Translations under genes and position numbers: made by a program
The notes under the pieces: model-generated
What the model saw: the letters and a program-made list of their open reading frames with translations, nothing else
What the model was told of the DNA's origin: nothing
Database searches by the model: none
Shown: positions 6,913 to 20,048 of the stretch, piece by piece
Numbering within the stretch: the stretch's first letter is position 1
How the letters are laid out: each line of letters starts with the position of its first letter
Origin: an uncultured Pelagibacteraceae bacterium
GTDB taxonomy: Bacteria > Pseudomonadota > Alphaproteobacteria > Pelagibacterales > Pelagibacteraceae
Assembly (NCBI GenBank): GCA_902567495.1
Contig: CACFMO010000001.1
Span: forward strand, 1-64,000
DNA length: 64,000 bases
Reading direction: 5' to 3'

Positions 6913-9900
6913 ATGGAATTAACTTTTACTCAAAAAAAAAGTATTAGAAAAAACTTTGGAAAATTAAAAGAAAGCCTTTCAATACCGAATCTAATTGAAG
7001 TTCAAAAAAACTCCTACAAACAATTCGTAGAATCTAAAGCAGACGCAGTAAAAGGTTCATCCTTAGATAAAGGATTAACAAAAGTTTTTAAAAGTATTTT
7101 TCCTATTAATGATAGTTCTGAAAAATCTTCGCTTGAATTTATTTCTTGCAGCTTAGACAAACCAAAGTTTGATGTAAATGAATGTAGACAGAGAAGTCTA
7201 ACTTATTCATCTGCATTAAAAGCAAACTTACGGTTAGTAGTTTACGAAATTGATCAAGAAAATAATACAAAACAAATATTATCAGCCAAAGAGCAAGAAG
7301 TTTTTATGGGTGATTTACCTTTAATGACTTCAAGTGGAACATTTGTAGTTAATGGAGTTGAACGAGTAGTTGTAAACCAAATGCACAGAAGTCCTGGTGT
7401 ATTTTTTGATCATGACAAAGGTAAAACTCATAGTAGTGGTAAATTATTATTCAACTGCAGGATTATTCCAGGAAGAGGCTCTTGGTTAGATTTTGAATTT
7501 GATCCAAAAGATATTTTATATTTCAGAATAGATAGAAAAAAGAAATTACCAATAACAACATTTTTGTATGCGATGGGAATGAGTAGGCAAAGTATCTTAG
7601 AACAGTTTTATACTTACGACTCATATCAATTCGATATAACAACAAAGACTTGGTCTACTGAATTTAAACCAGAAAAGTATAAAAGACCTATAAAATTGTT
7701 ATTTGATTTAATTGATAAAAAAAATAATAAGAAAATTTTAAAAAAGGGTGAAAAACTTAACTTTATTTTAGCTCAAAAGTTGAAAGATAAAAACTTGGAA
7801 AAAATTATAGTATCCGAGGACGAAATAATTGGAAAATATACCAATGAAGATCTAAAAGATTCTGAAGGTAAATTAATAATTAATTCCGGTTTCAATATTA
7901 CAAAAGAAGCTTTAGAGAAAATTGTATCTTCAAAAATTTCAAAACTAAAACTTGCAAACGTAGACTCAATTTTGAAGGGCCCATATATATTTGAAACAAT
8001 CAAAGTAGATAAAAACTTTGATAAACAGTCTGCATTAAATGATATCTACAAAGTTCTCAGACCAGGGGAACCCCCAACACCCGAAGTTGCGGAGGAAGTT
8101 TTTAAAAACTTATACTTTAGCAATGAAAGATATGATTTATCTGACGTTGGGAGAGTAAAACTTAATGCAAGACTTGATCTTAAAGAAGATGATAATTTAA
8201 GAATACTTACCAAAAAAGATATTATTTCTATAATACAGTTCATGTTGGATTTAAGAGATGGAAAAGGTGAAGTTGATGACATAGATCATTTAGGTAATAG
8301 AAGAGTTAGATCTGTGGGTGAATTAGTTGAAAATCAATTTAGAATTGGTTTGTTAAGAATGGAACGAACAATTAGAGAAAAAATGTCAACTTTTTTAGAA
8401 ATTGAATCTGCACTACCACAAGGATTAATTAATGCAAAACCTATTAGCACATCTTTTAAAGATTTTTTTGCAACGTCACAACTATCTCAGTTTATGGATC
8501 AAACTAATCCATTATCAGAAATTACACACAAGAGAAGAGTCTCTGCATTAGGTCCAGGTGGATTAACTAGAGAAAGAGCAGGTTTTGAGGTAAGAGATGT
8601 TCACCCAACTCATTACGGAAGAATTTGTCCAATAGAAACACCAGAGGGACCAAATATTGGATTGATAAATAGTTTGGCAACTTACTCAAAAGTAAATAAA
8701 TATGGTTTTATAGAAAGTCCATACAAGAAAGTACAAAGTGGAAAGATTTTAGATAAAATTGAATATTTGTCAGCAATTGAGGAAGAAAAATTTACAATTG
8801 CCCAAGCGAATTCTCCTGTTGGTTCAGATGGAAGTTTTATTGAAGAATTAGTCTCTTGTAGAAAAGGATTGAATTTTGTTTTATCAAGAAGAGAAAATAT
8901 TGACTATATCGACGTATCTCCAAAACAATTAGTTTCAGTTGCGGCATCTTTGATCCCGTTCTTGGAGAATGATGATGCAAACAGAGCGTTAATGGGATCC
9001 AATATGATGAGACAGGCTGTGCCGTTGTTAAAACCAGAGTCGCCATTAGTTGGCACGGGTATTGAGGGAGATGTAGCTTTAGATTCGGGTGTAACTATAG
9101 TTGCTAAGCGTAATGGTGTAGTAGACAAAATAGATGGAAAAAGAATTGTAGTTAAAGCAACAGAAGAGAAAGATTTATCTAAATCTGGAGTTGACATTTA
9201 TAATTTGATGAAATTTCAAAGATCAAATCAGAACACTTGTATAAACCAAAAGCCTTTAGTGAAATGGGGAGATGTGATTAAAAAAGGAGATATAATTGCC
9301 GATGGTCCAGCAACTAAATTAGGTGAGTTAGCCTTGGGTAAAAACGTTACAGTAGCATTTATGCCGTGGCAGGGCTATAATTTTGAGGACTCTATTCTAA
9401 TATCTGAGAGATGTGTAACAGACGATGTATTTACCTCTATTCATATTGAAGAATATGAATTAATGGCGCGTGATACAAAATTGGGAACAGAGGAAATAAC
9501 TAGAGATATTCCTAATGTAAGTGAGGAAAGCTTAAAAAATCTTGATGAATCAGGCATTGTTTATGTTGGTGCCGAAGTAAAACAGGGAGACATTCTTGTT
9601 GGGAAAGTAACCCCAAAAGGAGAAACAGCTTCTAGTCCTGAAGAAAAATTATTGAGATCAATATTTGGTGAAAAAGCTACGGATGTAAGAGACACTTCTT
9701 TAAAATTACCGCCAGGAAGTTCTGGAGTCGTAGTTGATGTTAGAGTTTTTAATAGACACGGTATTGAAAAAGACGAAAGAGCAATAGCAATAGAAAGGTA
9801 TGAAATTGAAGCAGTTCAGGAAGATAAGCAAGTTGAGGAGGAGATTTTAGTAAGAAATATTAAATTGAGATTAAATGAAATTTTAAAGAAAGAACCTATT

Positions 9901-11010
9901 GAAAAAAGTTTTAAATCTTTGAAAATTGGAGACACATTAAGTAACGATATTTTAAATTCTCTAGACATAAAAGATTATTGGAAAATCAAGTTTAAAAATG
10001 AAAGTATAAATAGCAAAGTATCGCAATTAAAAGAACAATTTGATAAAGCACAAGAAGATATAAAACTCAGATTTGAAGATAAAGTTCTTAAAATTAGACA
10101 AGGAGATGATCTTCTACCAACGGTTATGAAAGTAGTTAAAGTTTTTGTTGCTGTAAAAAGAAGATTAATGCCAGGAGATAAAATGGCTGGAAGACATGGA
10201 AATAAAGGTGTTATAAGTAAAATAGTACCAGTTGAGGACATGCCTTACATGGAAAGTGGTAAGCCTGTTGATATAGTTTTAAATCCACTAGGAGTACCAA
10301 GCCGAATGAATGTTGGGCAAATATTAGAAACCCATCTTGGTTGGTCATGCTCCGAACTTGGTGAAAAAGTAAAAAATTTATATAACAATTTTAAAAAGAC
10401 AAATGATAATAAAGATTTGAAGAATACTTTAGGCCAAATATACGGTGAAAAAAGGTTAAGTGATATTTTAAATAATTTGGATGAAAGACAATTTAAAGAA
10501 TTATGTTCAAATTTGTCGAATGGAGTACCTATAGCTACACCAGTTTTTGATGGAGCAACGACAGATGATATTACCAAAATGTTAGATTTAGCTAAGTTGC
10601 CAAATGCGGGTCAAACAAATTTATGGGATGGTAGAACAGGAACAAAATTTGATAGACCAATAACTGTGGGCATAATATATATGCTTAAACTTCACCATTT
10701 AGTTGAAGACAAAATTCATGCTAGATCAACAGGTCCTTATAGTTTAGTAACTCAACAACCATTGGGTGGTAGGGCTCAATTAGGCGGACAAAGATTTGGT
10801 GAAATGGAAGTTTGGGCATTAGAAGCTTATGGAGCATCGTACACTTTACAAGAAATTCTTACTGTTAAATCTGACGATGTTGCTGGAAGAACCAAAGTTT
10901 ATGAGACAATAGTTAAGGGCGATGATAATTTTGAGTCAGGTGTACCAGAGTCCTTTAACGTATTAATTAAAGAGATAAGAGCTTTAGGATTAAACATAGA
11001 ATTGAATTAA
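6913..11010 (+). CDS. rpoB: DNA-directed RNA polymerase subunit beta
   Basis: This 1365-residue beta subunit is of normal length. The rifampicin-pocket segment begins [20 protein letters not shown] near residue 522; the positions equivalent to E. coli Asp516, His526 and Ser531 are unchanged, so target-based rifampicin resistance is not indicated. The catalytic-cleft segments ([16 protein letters not shown], the [14 protein letters not shown]-terminal clamp) are present. It is co-transcribed with rplKAJL upstream and rpoC 9 bases downstream. Confidence 0.99.
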   Translation: MELTFTQKKSIRKNFGKLKESLSIPNLIEVQKNSYKQFVESKADAVKGSSLDKGLTKVFKSIFPINDSSEKSSLEFISCSLDKPKFDVNECRQRSLTYSSALKANLRLVVYEIDQENNTKQILSAKEQEVFMGDLPLMTSSGTFVVNGVERVVVNQMHRSPGVFFDHDKGKTHSSGKLLFNCRIIPGRGSWLDFEFDPKDILYFRIDRKKKLPITTFLYAMGMSRQSILEQFYTYDSYQFDITTKTWSTEFKPEKYKRPIKLLFDLIDKKNNKKILKKGEKLNFILAQKLKDKNLEKIIVSEDEIIGKYTNEDLKDSEGKLIINSGFNITKEALEKIVSSKISKLKLANVDSILKGPYIFETIKVDKNFDKQSALNDIYKVLRPGEPPTPEVAEEVFKNLYFSNERYDLSDVGRVKLNARLDLKEDDNLRILTKKDIISIIQFMLDLRDGKGEVDDIDHLGNRRVRSVGELVENQFRIGLLRMERTIREKMSTFLEIESALPQGLINAKPISTSFKDFFATSQLSQFMDQTNPLSEITHKRRVSALGPGGLTRERAGFEVRDVHPTHYGRICPIETPEGPNIGLINSLATYSKVNKYGFIESPYKKVQSGKILDKIEYLSAIEEEKFTIAQANSPVGSDGSFIEELVSCRKGLNFVLSRRENIDYIDVSPKQLVSVAASLIPFLENDDANRALMGSNMMRQAVPLLKPESPLVGTGIEGDVALDSGVTIVAKRNGVVDKIDGKRIVVKATEEKDLSKSGVDIYNLMKFQRSNQNTCINQKPLVKWGDVIKKGDIIADGPATKLGELALGKNVTVAFMPWQGYNFEDSILISERCVTDDVFTSIHIEEYELMARDTKLGTEEITRDIPNVSEESLKNLDESGIVYVGAEVKQGDILVGKVTPKGETASSPEEKLLRSIFGEKATDVRDTSLKLPPGSSGVVVDVRVFNRHGIEKDERAIAIERYEIEAVQEDKQVEEEILVRNIKLRLNEILKKEPIEKSFKSLKIGDTLSNDILNSLDIKDYWKIKFKNESINSKVSQLKEQFDKAQEDIKLRFEDKVLKIRQGDDLLPTVMKVVKVFVAVKRRLMPGDKMAGRHGNKGVISKIVPVEDMPYMESGKPVDIVLNPLGVPSRMNVGQILETHLGWSCSELGEKVKNLYNNFKKTNDNKDLKNTLGQIYGEKRLSDILNNLDERQFKELCSNLSNGVPIATPVFDGATTDDITKMLDLAKLPNAGQTNLWDGRTGTKFDRPITVGIIYMLKLHHLVEDKIHARSTGPYSLVTQQPLGGRAQLGGQRFGEMEVWALEAYGASYTLQEILTVKSDDVAGRTKVYETIVKGDDNFESGVPESFNVLIKEIRALGLNIELN

Positions 11011-11019
11011 AAATTTAAA

Positions 11020-14000
11020 ATGAGAAAAGATTTATCAAAAGATACAAGAAAGGGCATTGCAGAAAAGAATTTTGATCATATTAAAATTACTTTAGCTAGC
11101 CCAGAAAAAATAAAATCATGGTCATTTGGTGAAATTAAAAAACCAGAAACTATAAATTACAGAACTTTCAAACCTGAAAAAGACGGATTATTTTGTGCAA
11201 GAATCTTTGGCCCAATCAAAGACTATGAATGTCTTTGCGGAAAATACAAAAGAATGAAGTTTAGAGGTATAATCTGTGAAAAATGTGGAGTAGAGGTAAC
11301 AAAATCTAATGTGAGACGTGAAAGAATGGGACACATAGATCTTGCTTGTCCTGTAGCACACATTTGGTTTTTAAAGTCATTACCGAGTAGAATTTCTCTC
11401 GCTATAGATATGAAGCTCAAAGAAGTAGAAAAGATATTATATTTTGAGAGCTTTATAGTTATTGAACCTGGCTTGACTGAATTAAAAAAAGGCCAACTTC
11501 TTACAGAAGATGAATATATAAAAGCTCAGGAAAAGTACGGAGAGGATGGATTCACAGCTGGTATTGGTGCTGAAGCTGTTAGAGAAATATTATTAGCTAT
11601 TGATCTAGTGTCTGAGAAAAAAAAGTTGAGAGAGTCTTTAAAAACTATCAAGTCAAAAGTTACTGAAGAAAGGACTTTAAAAAGATTAAAACTCATCGAG
11701 TCATTTATAGACTCAGGAAATAAACCAGAGTGGATGATTTTAACTACTGTTCCGGTAATACCACCTGAACTTCGACCATTAGTTCCATTAGATGGAGGTA
11801 GATTTGCTACATCAGATTTAAATGATTTGTATAGAAGAGTAATTAATAGAAATAATAGACTTAAAAGACTTTTAGATTTGAAAGCACCAGACATAATAGT
11901 CAGAAACGAGAAAAGAATGTTACAAGAGTCAGTTGACGCTTTATTTGATAACGGAAGAAGAGGTAGAGTAATTACAGGAACTGGCAAAAGACCTTTAAAA
12001 TCATTAGCAGAAATGTTGAAGGGAAAACAAGGTAGATTTAGACAAAATCTTTTAGGGAAACGAGTAGATTATTCTGGAAGATCAGTAATTGTTGTTGGCC
12101 CTGAACTCAAATTACACCAATGTGGTTTACCAAAAAAGATGGCCCTGGAACTATTCAAACCATTTTTATATGCAAGATTAGATAAATTAGGATTTGCAAC
12201 AACCATCAAACAAGCAAAAAGGATGGTTGAAAAACAAAAAAGTGAAGTCTGGGATGCTCTTGAACACATAATAAGAGAGCACCCGGTTATATTAAATAGG
12301 GCACCAACATTGCACAGATTGGGTGTTCAAGCTTTTGAGGCAAAATTAATAGAGGGAAATGCAATTGAATTACATCCTTTAGTCTGTGCTGCTTTCAATG
12401 CAGATTTTGATGGGGACCAAATGGCTGTACATGTACCATTGAGTTTAGAAGCACAAATCGAAGCACGTGTGCTTATGATGTCAACAAACAACATTTTAAG
12501 TCCATCGAACGGTAAGCCAATAATTGTACCGAGCCAAGATATTGTGCTTGGGATATATTATTTGTCTCAACATAAAGAGGATTCAAATGCAAAACCAGTT
12601 GGTATTTTCTCTGATGTAGATGAAATTGAGAACGCGATTGAAAGAAAAGATATTAGTGTTCACTCTAAGATAGTTTCGATATTTAATACAGTAGATAAAG
12701 ACGGAAACAAAATTTCAGAGAAATATACAAGTACCGCCGGACGTTTTCTATTGTCTAAAACTTTACCTAAAAATCATAAAATTAAATTTGAACTAGTGAA
12801 CAAATTATTAACAAAAAAAGCAGTTTCTGAGGTAATAGATACTGTATACAGATACTGCGGTCAAAAAGAAACTGTGATCTTTTGTGATCGAATAAAAGAT
12901 TTAGGATTTAAACATGCTTTTAAAGCAGGGATTTCATTTGGAAAAAATGATTTGATTATTCCAAAAACTAAAGAAAAATTGGTTAGTCAAACTAAAAAAC
13001 AAATAGAAGATTATGAAAAACAATATCAGGATGGGCTTATTACTAGGGGAGAGAAATATAATAAAGTAGTAGATATTTGGTCTAAATGCACAGACTCAGT
13101 TGCTAATGAAATGATGAAAGAAATTTCTTCAGCCGAAAAAATTTATCCAGATGGTAGAATTGAAACTAATTCAGTTTTTATGATGGCTGATTCTGGAGCT
13201 AGAGGATCACCAGCACAGATGAAACAATTGGCTGGTATGAGAGGCCTTATAGCTAAACCGTCTGGTGAGATTATTGAAACACCAATAATTTCAAACTTTA
13301 AAGAGGGATTAACAGTGTTAGAATATTTTAATTCGACCCACGGAGCTAGAAAAGGTTTAGCTGATACTGCGCTAAAGACTGCTAATTCAGGTTATTTAAC
13401 AAGAAGACTTTGTGATGTGGCCCAAGATATTCAAATAACTAAAAAAGAATGTGATTGCAATAATAAATCATCAATAAAACTATCTGAAATTATTGAGGGC
13501 GGTAACGTTTTAGTAAGTTTATCTGAAAGAGTTTTAGGCAGAGTCGCTGCCGAAGATGTCAAAAATCCATTAACTGGAGAATTAATTATTAAGAAAAAAC
13601 AAATGATTGATGAAAACATTTGTGAAAAAATAGATTCTGCCGGGGTTAAATCTATCAATGTATTTTCAGTAATCACTTGTGGATCAAAAAAAGGTGTTTG
13701 TGCAATGTCTTATGGTAGAGATTTATCGAGAGGAAAATTAGTGAGTGTTGGTGAAGCTATAGGTATGATAGCCGCGCAATCAATCGGTGAGCCAGGAACT
13801 CAGTTGACAATGAGAACATTTCACGTAGGAGGTACAGCACAAATTAAAGAGGACTCTTCTGTTGTGTCTGTTAACTCAGGTATTTTAAAAGTAAGCAATA
13901 AAAACTTATTAGAAGACTCAAAAAACAATATAATTGTTATGGGTAGAAATACTCAACTGTCTTTAGAAGATGATAACGGAAGACAACTTGCTTTTTATAA

Positions 14001-15219
14001 GGTTCCCTATGGTTCAAAATTATTTTTTAAAAATGGTGAAAAAGTACAAAAGGGAAAAAAAATATGCGAATGGGACCCATACACTTTACCTGTAATAGCA
14101 GAAACAAATGGTATTGTTAACTACATGGATTTGGTGGATGGCGTTTCACTTGCCGAAACACTTGATGATGCCACAGGTATATCTTCAAAATCAGTTGTAG
14201 ATTGGAGATCGCAATCTAAAAATACTGATTTAAAACCAAGAATAACGTTAAGAAATTCCGAAGGAGAAGTTATAAAAAAAGCTGATGGTAATGAAGCGAG
14301 ATATTATTTAGTACCAGATTCAATTCTTTCTGTGCAAGATGGACAAAAAATATCAGCCGGTGATGTTTTAGCAAGATTACCTAAAGAAACTTCCAAAACA
14401 AAAGATATAACAGGCGGCCTTCCAAGAGTTGCGGAACTATTTGAAGCAAGAAGACCAAAGGATAGTGCCATAATAGCAGAAAGCGATGGAACAATTCAAT
14501 TTGGTAAAGAAGTTAGAGGGAAACAAAAAATTTCTATCGTTACAGACAAAGGTGAGTCGTCTAATTATTTAATACCAAAAGGAAAACATACAAATTTTAA
14601 TCAGGGCGAAAAAATAAAAAAAGGTGAATATTTATTAGATGGAGCACCTGCGCCTCATGATATTTTAAGGATTTTGGGAGTGGAAGCCTTGACAGAATAT
14701 TTTGTAACAGAAGTACAAGAAGTTTACAGAATGCAAGGAGTTGTAATAAACGACAAACATATTGAAACAATAGTAAGACAGATGCTTAAAAAAGTTGAAA
14801 TTAAAGACTCAGGGGACTCTGATTATTTAAATGGTGAACTTGTTGATAGAATTGATTTAAACAATACAAACGAGGAGCTAAAAAAACAAAACAAAAAACC
14901 TGCTTCTGGTGAAAGAGTATTATTAGGTATTACCAAAGCATCACTCCAAACAAACTCTTTTATATCTGCAGCTTCTTTCCAAGAAACCACAAGAGTATTA
15001 ACCGACTCTGCAATAAAAGGAAAAATAGACACATTAGAGGGTCTTAAAGAAAACGTGATTGTTGGTAGACTTATTCCTGCTGGTACAGGTCTAACAAAAA
15101 ATATTTTAGACAAACAGGCAAAAGAGGAAGATAAAGTCAGAATTGAAGAATTGAAAAAACAAGAACTCGCCAAACAAGAGATAGACAAAACTAAAGAAAC
15201 AGAAATTAAGACCGAATAA
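11020..15219 (+). CDS. rpoC: DNA-directed RNA polymerase subunit beta-prime
   Basis: This 1399-residue beta-prime subunit carries the catalytic NADFDGDQ motif at residues 460-467, which binds the active-site magnesium. The N-terminal zinc site [11 protein letters not shown]...CEKCGVEV lies near 71-90, and the second zinc site around CDCNN...[13 protein letters not shown] is in the C-terminal half. It ends in a charged Lys/Glu tail (about the last 30 residues) beyond the conserved core. No good hairpin terminator follows: the 3' side reads AAGGGG then seven T but lacks a complementary upstream arm. Confidence 0.99.
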   Translation: MRKDLSKDTRKGIAEKNFDHIKITLASPEKIKSWSFGEIKKPETINYRTFKPEKDGLFCARIFGPIKDYECLCGKYKRMKFRGIICEKCGVEVTKSNVRRERMGHIDLACPVAHIWFLKSLPSRISLAIDMKLKEVEKILYFESFIVIEPGLTELKKGQLLTEDEYIKAQEKYGEDGFTAGIGAEAVREILLAIDLVSEKKKLRESLKTIKSKVTEERTLKRLKLIESFIDSGNKPEWMILTTVPVIPPELRPLVPLDGGRFATSDLNDLYRRVINRNNRLKRLLDLKAPDIIVRNEKRMLQESVDALFDNGRRGRVITGTGKRPLKSLAEMLKGKQGRFRQNLLGKRVDYSGRSVIVVGPELKLHQCGLPKKMALELFKPFLYARLDKLGFATTIKQAKRMVEKQKSEVWDALEHIIREHPVILNRAPTLHRLGVQAFEAKLIEGNAIELHPLVCAAFNADFDGDQMAVHVPLSLEAQIEARVLMMSTNNILSPSNGKPIIVPSQDIVLGIYYLSQHKEDSNAKPVGIFSDVDEIENAIERKDISVHSKIVSIFNTVDKDGNKISEKYTSTAGRFLLSKTLPKNHKIKFELVNKLLTKKAVSEVIDTVYRYCGQKETVIFCDRIKDLGFKHAFKAGISFGKNDLIIPKTKEKLVSQTKKQIEDYEKQYQDGLITRGEKYNKVVDIWSKCTDSVANEMMKEISSAEKIYPDGRIETNSVFMMADSGARGSPAQMKQLAGMRGLIAKPSGEIIETPIISNFKEGLTVLEYFNSTHGARKGLADTALKTANSGYLTRRLCDVAQDIQITKKECDCNNKSSIKLSEIIEGGNVLVSLSERVLGRVAAEDVKNPLTGELIIKKKQMIDENICEKIDSAGVKSINVFSVITCGSKKGVCAMSYGRDLSRGKLVSVGEAIGMIAAQSIGEPGTQLTMRTFHVGGTAQIKEDSSVVSVNSGILKVSNKNLLEDSKNNIIVMGRNTQLSLEDDNGRQLAFYKVPYGSKLFFKNGEKVQKGKKICEWDPYTLPVIAETNGIVNYMDLVDGVSLAETLDDATGISSKSVVDWRSQSKNTDLKPRITLRNSEGEVIKKADGNEARYYLVPDSILSVQDGQKISAGDVLARLPKETSKTKDITGGLPRVAELFEARRPKDSAIIAESDGTIQFGKEVRGKQKISIVTDKGESSNYLIPKGKHTNFNQGEKIKKGEYLLDGAPAPHDILRILGVEALTEYFVTEVQEVYRMQGVVINDKHIETIVRQMLKKVEIKDSGDSDYLNGELVDRIDLNNTNEELKKQNKKPASGERVLLGITKASLQTNSFISAASFQETTRVLTDSAIKGKIDTLEGLKENVIVGRLIPAGTGLTKNILDKQAKEEDKVRIEELKKQELAKQEIDKTKETEIKTE

Positions 15220-15394
15220 CGCAAATATTTAAGGGGTTTTTTTACTTATTAGACGTTGACTTTTTAGACTTCAATGTTAGTTTAGCGCAATTTTGATGGT
15301 TAAAAGTAAGGTAACAATGACCTTAAACAATAACTAAAAAATAAAGAAACTTAAACCTATCTTTACTTTTATCTATCTAAAACTTTTAAAAATT
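15220..15394 (+). other. rpoC-rpsL intergenic region
   Basis: This 175-base gap is the longest non-coding interval in the window. It holds a GGGG plus T7 run (15234-15244), a TTGACT hexamer at 15256-15261 with no convincing -10 at standard spacing, a repeated TTAGAC (15249-15254 and 15264-15269), and a hairpin at 15307-15325. It presumably ends the rpo unit and starts the str-S10-spc supercluster, but I could not fix either site. Confidence 0.5.
15307..15325 (+). other. Hairpin upstream of rpsL
   Basis: TAAGGT (15307-15312) pairs exactly with ACCTTA (15320-15325) around a 7-base loop, AACAATG. It lies 70 bases before the rpsL start in the probable leader. No T-run follows, so it is not an obvious terminator. 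It could be a leader structure for autoregulation of the str operon. Confidence 0.35.
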
Positions 15395-15766
15395 ATGCCG
15401 ACTATTAACCAGTTGATGAGAAAACCCAGAGTTAAGCCTTTAGCTAGAAATAAAGTTCCAGCTTTAGAAAAACAACCTCTGAAAAGAGCTGTTTGTATTA
15501 AGGTTTATACAACAACACCAAAAAAACCAAATTCAGCTTTGAGAAAGGTTGCAAGAGTAAGATTATCAAATGGATATGAAGTAACAGCGTATATACCTGG
15601 AGAAGGACACAATTTACAAGAACACTCAGTAGTTCTTATTAGGGGTGGAAGGGTCAAAGATTTACCTGGCGTAAGGTATCATATTTTAAGAGGAAATCTT
15701 GATGCACAAGGCGTGACAGCTCGTAAAAAAAGACGTTCTTTATATGGAGCAAAAAAACCAAAATAA
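15395..15766 (+). CDS. rpsL: 30S ribosomal protein S12
   Basis: This 123-residue S12 sits at the decoding centre. The [18 protein letters not shown] and [13 protein letters not shown] segments, which include the Lys positions altered in streptomycin-resistant mutants, are wild type. It is the first gene of the str-S10-spc supercluster. The ATG follows TTAAAAATT with no Shine-Dalgarno-like sequence. Confidence 0.99.
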   Translation: MPTINQLMRKPRVKPLARNKVPALEKQPLKRAVCIKVYTTTPKKPNSALRKVARVRLSNGYEVTAYIPGEGHNLQEHSVVLIRGGRVKDLPGVRYHILRGNLDAQGVTARKKRRSLYGAKKPK

Positions 15767-15775
15767 TAAAAAATT

Positions 15776-16246
15776 ATGTCTAGAAAACGAAAAGCTCCAA
15801 TTAGAAAGATTTACTCAGATCCAAAATACGGTTCAAAAGTAATTTCAAAATTTATAAACTCAATTATGTATGACGGTAAAAGATCAACAGCCGAAAGAAT
15901 TTTATATACAGCTTTAGACAAAATTAAAGAAAACAAAAAAGAAGATCCTTTAAAAGTTTTTAACACCGCAATTAGTAATGTTAGACCAAATATTGAAGTA
16001 AGATCTAGAAGAGTTGGTGGAGCAACTTATCAAGTGCCAGTAGAAGTAAAATCAAATAGATCTCAGGCATTGGCACTTAGATGGATCTTAGATGCATCCA
16101 GAAAAAGAAAAAACAAAACAATGGCAGAAAAATTATCATTCGAATTACTAGACGCTTATCAAAAAAAAGGATCTGCAATTAAGAAAAAGGAAGATACACA
16201 CAAAATGGCGGAGTCAAACAAGGCTTTCGCACATTTCAGATGGTAA
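15776..16246 (+). CDS. rpsG: 30S ribosomal protein S7
   Basis: This 156-residue S7 initiates assembly of the 30S head by binding the 3' domain of 16S rRNA. The conserved [18 protein letters not shown] and [20 protein letters not shown] segments are present. It lies 9 bases after rpsL and 4 before fusA, and the start is preceded by AAAAATT without a visible ribosome-binding purine run. Confidence 0.99.
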   Translation: MSRKRKAPIRKIYSDPKYGSKVISKFINSIMYDGKRSTAERILYTALDKIKENKKEDPLKVFNTAISNVRPNIEVRSRRVGGATYQVPVEVKSNRSQALALRWILDASRKRKNKTMAEKLSFELLDAYQKKGSAIKKKEDTHKMAESNKAFAHFRW

Positions 16247-16250
16247 TATT

Positions 16251-18326
16251 ATGCCTCGATCACACACTTTAGAAAAATATCGTAACATTGGAATTATGGC
16301 TCACATAGATGCTGGTAAAACTACTACGACAGAAAGAATTTTATATTATACTGGAAAAAGCCACAAAATTGGTGAGGTTCACGATGGTGCTGCTACTATG
16401 GATTGGATGGAGCAGGAGCAAGAAAGAGGTATAACAATTACTTCTGCAGCAACAACTTGTTTTTGGAGAGAACACAGAATTAACATTATCGATACCCCTG
16501 GCCATGTAGATTTCACGATAGAAGTTGAAAGATCTCTAAAAGTTTTGGACGGAGCAGTTGCGGTATTTGATGGTGTTGCTGGTGTTGAACCTCAATCCGA
16601 AACAGTCTGGCGTCAAGCTGATAAGTATAAAGTACCAAGAATCTGTTTTGTAAATAAGTTAGATAGAACTGGAGCAGACTTTTTCAATTGTGTTCAAATG
16701 ATCAAAGACAGACTCGGTGCTAAACCTCTTGTTATGCAAATTCCTGTTGGAATTGAGTCTTCATTAAAAGGTGTAGTTGATTTAATTAAAATGAAAGCCG
16801 TAATTTGGAAAGACGAAAAACTTGGAGCTGAATTTGAATATGTAGATATACCTGCAGATTTAAAAGAACAAGCAGACAAATATAGAAAAGACCTAATAGA
16901 GACAGCCGTAGAACAAGATGAAAAATTAATGGATGATTATTTAAATGGTAAAGAAATTTCTGAAAAAGATATAATAGCTTGCGTTAGAAAAGGATGCCTA
17001 AAATTTGATTTTGTACCAGTAATTACTGGTTCAGCCTTTAAAAACAAAGGTGTTCAACCGTTGCTTGACGCTGTAATTGATTTTCTTCCTAGTCCCAAGG
17101 ATATTAACTCAATCAAAGGCACTAAACCAAACTCTAAAGATGAAATTGAAAGAAAATTTGATGACAAAGAGCCTTTTTCTGCTTTAGCTTTTAAAGTAGC
17201 AAACGACCCTTTTGTTGGATCTCTAACATTTATAAGAATTTATTCAGGGACTTTAAAATCTGGAACAGGAATTTATAACACTTCAAGAGATAAAGAAGAA
17301 AGAGTTGGTAGAATGTTATTAATGCATGCTAACAGCAGAGAAGATGTAAAAGAGGCTAATGCAGGTGATATTGTGGCTCTGGCAGGCTTAAAATATACTA
17401 TAACGGGACATACGTTATCAGACGAGGATAACCCAGTAGTTTTAGAGCCAATGGAGTTTCCTGATCCAGTTATAGAGATTGCAGTTGAACCTAAAACTAA
17501 GGGTGACCAAGAGAAAATGGGTGAGGCCCTTGGAAGGTTAGCTAAAGAAGACCCATCATTTAGAGTTTCTTCTGACGAGGAGTCTGGTCAAACAATCATT
17601 AAAGGTATGGGAGAGCTACATTTAGATATTATTGTAGATAGAATGAAAAGAGAATTTAAAGTAGAAGCAAATATTGGTGCTCCACAGGTTGCTTACAGGG
17701 AAACTATTCTTAAACCAGTATCTAGTGTCTATATTCACAAAAAACAAAGTGGAGGCGCTGGTCAATTTGCAAAAGTTGAACTCAATGTTGAGCCTTTAGA
17801 ACCAGGAAAGGGAAGAGAAGTCGAAAATAAAATTAAAGGTGGAGCAATACCAAAAGAATTTATACCAGGGGTCGAAAAAGGAATTGAAAGTGTAGCTGAT
17901 AACGGAATATTAGCAGGGTTCCCTTTAATAGATTATAAAGTAACAATTGTAGATGGTTTGCACCACGATGTTGACTCTAGTGTTTTAGCATTTGAGATAG
18001 CATCCAGGTATTGTTTCAAAGAAGCTTGTACTAAAGCAACATTAAAACTATTAGAACCTATGATGCGAGTAGAAGTAATTACACCCGAAGATTATATGGG
18101 TGATGTTATTGGTGACTTAAACAGTAGAAGAGGACAAGTATCAACTACAGAAACAAGAGGAAATGCAACAGTAATAAGCGCAATGGTTCCTTTAGCAAAC
18201 ATGTTTGGGTACATAAATAATTTGAGATCAATGTCTCAAGGTAGAGCACAATACTCAATGTTTTTTGATCATTACGCTAAAGTTCCTCAAAATGTACAAG
18301 ACGAAGTAACAAAAAAAATGGCTTAA
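16251..18326 (+). CDS. fusA: Translation elongation factor G
   Basis: This 691-residue GTPase drives translocation. The P-loop is [11 protein letters not shown] near residue 17, followed by DTPGHVDF and NKLDR; domains II-V complete the normal length. It is followed after one base by rpsJ, so the second EF-Tu gene often found here is absent. The sequence shows no duplicated or spdCD-type features; it is the canonical housekeeping form. Confidence 0.99.
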   Translation: MPRSHTLEKYRNIGIMAHIDAGKTTTTERILYYTGKSHKIGEVHDGAATMDWMEQEQERGITITSAATTCFWREHRINIIDTPGHVDFTIEVERSLKVLDGAVAVFDGVAGVEPQSETVWRQADKYKVPRICFVNKLDRTGADFFNCVQMIKDRLGAKPLVMQIPVGIESSLKGVVDLIKMKAVIWKDEKLGAEFEYVDIPADLKEQADKYRKDLIETAVEQDEKLMDDYLNGKEISEKDIIACVRKGCLKFDFVPVITGSAFKNKGVQPLLDAVIDFLPSPKDINSIKGTKPNSKDEIERKFDDKEPFSALAFKVANDPFVGSLTFIRIYSGTLKSGTGIYNTSRDKEERVGRMLLMHANSREDVKEANAGDIVALAGLKYTITGHTLSDEDNPVVLEPMEFPDPVIEIAVEPKTKGDQEKMGEALGRLAKEDPSFRVSSDEESGQTIIKGMGELHLDIIVDRMKREFKVEANIGAPQVAYRETILKPVSSVYIHKKQSGGAGQFAKVELNVEPLEPGKGREVENKIKGGAIPKEFIPGVEKGIESVADNGILAGFPLIDYKVTIVDGLHHDVDSSVLAFEIASRYCFKEACTKATLKLLEPMMRVEVITPEDYMGDVIGDLNSRRGQVSTTETRGNATVISAMVPLANMFGYINNLRSMSQGRAQYSMFFDHYAKVPQNVQDEVTKKMA

Positions 18327-18327
18327 A

Positions 18328-18636
18328 ATGGAAAATCAAAATATTAGAATACATCTTAGAGCTTACGATAATAAAATCCTTGATTTATCGACAGAAGAAA
18401 TAGTTAACACAGCAAAAAGAACTGGGGCGCAAGTAAAAGGACCAATACCTTTGCCAACTAAAATTGAAAGATTTACAGTTTTGAGATCACCACACATTGA
18501 TAAAAAAAGTAGAGAACAATTTGAAACAAGAACTCATAAAAGGTTGATAGACATCGTTGAACCGACACCACAGACAGTCGAAGCTCTAATGAAATTAGAT
18601 TTGGCATCGGGAGTAGATATAGAAATTAAAATTTAA
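18328..18636 (+). CDS. rpsJ: 30S ribosomal protein S10
   Basis: This 102-residue S10 (NusE) is a 30S head protein and a partner of NusB/NusG in antitermination. The conserved [14 protein letters not shown] start and [20 protein letters not shown] segment are present. It begins the S10 part of the supercluster directly after fusA with no intervening promoter-sized gap. Confidence 0.99.
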   Translation: MENQNIRIHLRAYDNKILDLSTEEIVNTAKRTGAQVKGPIPLPTKIERFTVLRSPHIDKKSREQFETRTHKRLIDIVEPTPQTVEALMKLDLASGVDIEIKI

Positions 18637-18638
18637 AA

Positions 18639-19409
18639 ATGACTTTAGGTTTGGTAGGAAAAAAAATGGGAATGACACGAGAGTTTTTTAACTCAGGTAT
18701 TTCTGTACCTGTAACAGTAGTAAAGGTTGAAAAAGGAAGAATCATTGACGTTTATACAAAGGAAAAGAACGGTTATTCAGCAATAAAATTAGGCTTTATT
18801 AAAAAGAAAAATTCAAAGCTTACTAACCAAATGAAAGGTTTTTTCGCGAAAAAAAATACAGAACCTAAAAAAATTATTAAAGAATACAGGGTTGAAAAAA
18901 CAGATGAATACAAAACAGGAAGTGAAATTGGCTTGGAAATTTTAAAGGATGTTAGGTTTATTGACGTTAGATCGCAAACAATAGGAAAAGGATTTGCTGG
19001 TGTAATGAAAAAATATAATTTTGGAGGTTTAAGAGCCAGTCACGGTGTTTCTGTTTCTCACAGATCACACGGATCAACTGGTCAAAATCAGGACCCTGGA
19101 AAAGTTTTTAAAGGAAAGAAAATGGCTGGTCACATGGGATCCAAATTTAGAACTATATTAAATCTTGAAGTAATTAAATCTGATGTTGAAAATGGTCTTA
19201 TTTATATTAAAGGATCAATACCTGGTTCGAAAAATACTACAGTTTTTTTAAGAAAATCAAAAAAAACTTTTAATAGAAAAACTAGTTTGGAAAAATTTGC
19301 ACAAGATACCAAAGTAGCAAAACCTGCTGGTAAAAAAGAGACTAAAAAAGAAGACGCACCAAAGAAACCTGATAATCAAATAAAAAAAACTGAACCAAAA
19401 AAGAAATAA
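18639..19409 (+). CDS. rplC: 50S ribosomal protein L3 with Lys-rich C-terminal tail
   Basis: This 256-residue L3 is longer than the usual 205-215. The core (LVGKKMGMTREF start; FGGLRASHGVSVSHRSHGST; GKKMAGHMG) ends near residue 211. It is followed by about 45 residues dominated by Lys, Pro, Glu and Thr with no recognisable domain. L3 helps form the peptidyl transferase region. The tail would lie at the ribosome surface. A frame error is unlikely because the stop is followed in 3 bases by rplD. Confidence 0.98.
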   Translation: MTLGLVGKKMGMTREFFNSGISVPVTVVKVEKGRIIDVYTKEKNGYSAIKLGFIKKKNSKLTNQMKGFFAKKNTEPKKIIKEYRVEKTDEYKTGSEIGLEILKDVRFIDVRSQTIGKGFAGVMKKYNFGGLRASHGVSVSHRSHGSTGQNQDPGKVFKGKKMAGHMGSKFRTILNLEVIKSDVENGLIYIKGSIPGSKNTTVFLRKSKKTFNRKTSLEKFAQDTKVAKPAGKKETKKEDAPKKPDNQIKKTEPKKK

Positions 19410-19412
19410 TTT

Positions 19413-20048
19413 ATGAATTTAAAAGTTTTAAATATTGACGGCAACAAAAGCAAAGACATTAATGTGTCTGATAAACTCACGGGTCTAAAAGTAAATAATA
19501 GACTTTTAAAATATGTGATTGACTGGCAACTTAATCATTCAAAAAAGCGAGTTGCAAAAACCAAACAAAGAAATGAGATTGCGGGCTCCACAAAGAAGAT
19601 TTATGCACAAAAAGGTACTGGTGGCGCTAGACACGCTTCAAGAAAAGCACCTTTATTTGTTGGTGGTGGAGTAGCCCATGGACCAAAGGGTGACAATTAT
19701 AAGACTAAAAAAATAAACAAAAAAATTAGGAAGATAGCTTTAGCACAAACAATATCAAAGAAAAAAAATAATAATGAACTTTTTGTATTTGATGATGTAA
19801 AAAAAGAGATTAAAAAAACAAAAATATTTTATACATTTTTAAATAAAAATAAAATTGACAATGTACTTATTGTTTCTGATAAAATTACTGAAAAAAATAT
19901 TTTAAAATCTGTAAGAAATTTACCGAATGTTAAGTTAGTAAGTGAGTTAGGAACAAACGTTTATGATCTAGTTAAATATAAAAATGTTTTATTTACCACA
20001 AGTTCAATTAAAAATATTCAAGACAGGCTAACAAATGAAAAAAATTAA
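19413..20048 (+). CDS. rplD: 50S ribosomal protein L4
   Basis: This 211-residue L4 lines the peptide exit tunnel. The internal loop AGSTKKIYAQKGTGGARHASRK is recognisable at about residues 51-72. The C-terminal half is strongly enriched in Lys, Asn and Ile. It overlaps rplW by 14 bases. In E. coli L4 represses the S10 operon; no equivalent leader structure was seen. Confidence 0.98.
   Translation: MNLKVLNIDGNKSKDINVSDKLTGLKVNNRLLKYVIDWQLNHSKKRVAKTKQRNEIAGSTKKIYAQKGTGGARHASRKAPLFVGGGVAHGPKGDNYKTKKINKKIRKIALAQTISKKKNNNELFVFDDVKKEIKKTKIFYTFLNKNKIDNVLIVSDKITEKNILKSVRNLPNVKLVSELGTNVYDLVKYKNVLFTTSSIKNIQDRLTNEKN

Noticed and set aside
15232..15245. Intrinsic terminator after rpoC
   Set aside because: AAGGGG followed by T7 looks like the right half of a terminator, but there is no complementary left arm.
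15296..15337. Short leader peptide (13 codons) before rpsL
   Set aside because: No ribosome-binding site, no codon bias and no attenuator-like overlap with the nearby hairpin.
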